This document shows positions 62,730 to 64,000 of a stretch of DNA of 64,000 bases, piece after piece. The DNA comes from Anaerostipes hominis (ex Lee et al. 2021) (GTDB taxonomy: Bacteria; Bacillota; Clostridia; Lachnospirales; Lachnospiraceae): NCBI RefSeq assembly GCF_002270485.1, contig NZ_NQOG01000011.1:39008-103007 (forward strand). The letters are read 5' to 3'. Each line of letters opens with the position of its first letter. The first letter of the stretch is position 1. Both the position numbers and the translations under genes were made by a program. The notes under the pieces were generated by a model. The model was not told the origin of the DNA, did no database searches, and worked only from the letters and a program-made list of their open reading frames with translations.

Positions 62730-64000
62730 AAAGCAGGTCAAGATCCAAAAAGAACTGAACGGAGTTGTAAAGTCAGAGGAAAAGAAATGCGATGACAACG
62801 GTACTTTCATATCAGAGACTTAAGATACAGGAGTTACCACTTCTTACAGCTACGACGTAAATAACCGGGTAAAAGAGGCTGTCGAAGTGTCAAAGGACGG
62901 CATCACGAAAACTACAAAGACAGGCTATGGGTATGCCGACCGGGAGATTCACACACTCTCTGGAATGAAAAGCTATCAGAATCTTTCTGTCGTCACCACA
63001 ACCGTGAACGGAAAGGTTCAGGGAGAAACATATACCGATGGTTCCGGCAATACCGTCCGGGAGAAAAGCAACGGCATTTATACGGACCATGTATTTACAG
63101 AAGACGGCAAGGAGACAGCGTCCATTCTTCTCGGCACAAAAGCCGGAGCGGATGTCAAAGGAAAGATTACTTTAAACCTGTATGACCGAAATGGAAAACA
63201 GACACATACAGTCCAGAATCCTGTGATTGCCGGTGAGGATGTTTCTATTAATCCGGAGAAGTCCATTGTCAATCAGACCGCTTATGATGACAAGGGAAAT
63301 GAGACGGCCAAGACAGACGGAAACGGCAATACGGTGGCGTACACTTACGATGACCAGGACCGGGTGACCCAAATATCCCAGGGAGATAACAGTACTTCCA
63401 TATCCTATACGATGGGAACTGATGGGGTGAGTACTACAAGCATCACGGACGCCATGGGTCATGAAAACGTTGAGGTGACCAACGCAGCCGGACTGACAGA
63501 AACCACGACGAGCAAAGGAAATCTGGGAGAGAGCATTTCCACCAAATTTACTTATGATACAAATGGAAATAAGACCAAAGAAACCTATGAAAACGGGGCT
63601 TACAAGACGTATCATTATGATAAAAAGAACCGTCTGACAGAGACTAACACCTATGAAGCACCTGAAGCAGGAAGTGAAACAGGTACGAGGACTCTCAAAA
63701 CTTCTTATAGCTACGACGGCAACGACCAGCTCATAGAAATGGTGGATTATCAGGTCAGCGGAAATACAGAAACAGCTTACCGCTATACAGAGTGTGAGTA
63801 TGACGGGCTTCAGAGAAAGACAACTTATGCGGAACTGAGTCAGTCAGAGAGGCCAACAGCTGACGAGATCAAAAGCCATGCGATTAAATATACTTACGAC
63901 GCAGAAGGCAAACTTACGAAAGTTACCTATCCAACGAAAAAAGATGGGGTAAGAAGCCTTTCTTATCATTACACCAGCGACGGCTGGCTGTCTGTGATCA
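62730..64000 (+). pseudogene. Headless second Rhs copy, running off the window
   Basis: From the base after the immunity stop codon the sequence is homologous in one frame to the Rhs repeat region of the upstream gene (about residues 1385 onward): VVKSEEKKCDDNGTFISET, then a TAA at 62821-62823, then DTGVTTSYSYDVNNRVKEA and onward to the edge. There is no start codon with ribosome site, and no signal peptide or N-terminal domain. It is an orphan Rhs cassette, as often found behind polymorphic toxins. Homology to the upstream copy is high enough for recombination to swap tips. The tip of this copy lies outside the window. It is GC-richer than the corresponding upstream part. Confidence 0.8.

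Overview
The window is a low-to-mid GC Firmicutes chromosome segment, most likely from a spore-forming gut Lachnospiraceae. Three things point there: the spore-cortex genes yabP/yabQ beside a DivIC-type division gene, AGGAGG ribosome sites before nearly every gene, and the mix of inositol catabolism with a Na+-type ATP synthase. Anaerostipes is a plausible genus, but that is inference from gene content only.

Layout. 1-2.9 kb: the end of a DhaL-type kinase subunit, then an orphan BlaI repressor with a relic of blaR1, a secreted protein and a secreted leucine-rich-repeat protein. 2.9-5.4 kb (minus): GPH symporter and inositol dehydrogenase IolG. 5.5-11.1 kb: MecA, a small unknown protein, CwlD-type amidase, alanine/Na+ symporter, TsaC/Sua5, and a pseudo-phosphatase fused to RpiB. 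11.3-18.4 kb: complete F1Fo ATP synthase operon whose c subunit carries the Na+ ligands. 18.5-22.2 kb: CYTH protein, TrmB, thioredoxin, ABC-F ATPase. 22.2-28.7 kb: a sugar-binding lipoprotein, a 5'-truncated inositol dehydrogenase, a YesM/YesN two-component pair and IolE. 28.8-35.5 kb: a lone phage tail-fibre gene, a cysteine-motif protein, tRNA-Lys, AI-2E transporter, nitrilase, a degenerate-ABC/LytTR regulator and its ABC exporter. 35.5-42.2 kb: YjbQ, NlpC/P60 protein, sortase B, GH25 lysozyme, PanE, CPBP protease, CvfB, MazG. 42.3-44.1 kb: HU, RqcP-like S4 protein, YabP, YabQ, DivIC. 44.2-51.9 kb: PRD regulator, an ascorbate-type PTS, two aldolases and two kinases. 52-64 kb: BlaI-BlaR1, a small secreted protein, a 2,375-residue Rhs protein, a lipoprotein likely to be its immunity partner, and a headless second Rhs copy running off the window.

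The most interesting material falls into four groups. First, two sibling small-RNA candidates (about 29.72-29.79 kb minus and 35.42-35.53 kb plus) share a promoter, an upstream direct repeat and a CCUCUC anti-Shine-Dalgarno element. Second, the BlaI/BlaR1 locus has a BlaR1 sensor domain that resembles the small secreted protein encoded next to it, placed just before an Rhs toxin locus; a decayed version of the same layout stands at the window start. Third, the Rhs tip looks like a GH75-type glycosidase and is followed by a lipoprotein, which fits a toxin acting outside the membrane. Fourth, a low-molecular-weight phosphatase that has lost its catalytic cysteine is fused in frame to RpiB, with the RpiB ribosome site still present inside the fusion.

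No insertion sequence, integrase, CRISPR array or rRNA was seen.
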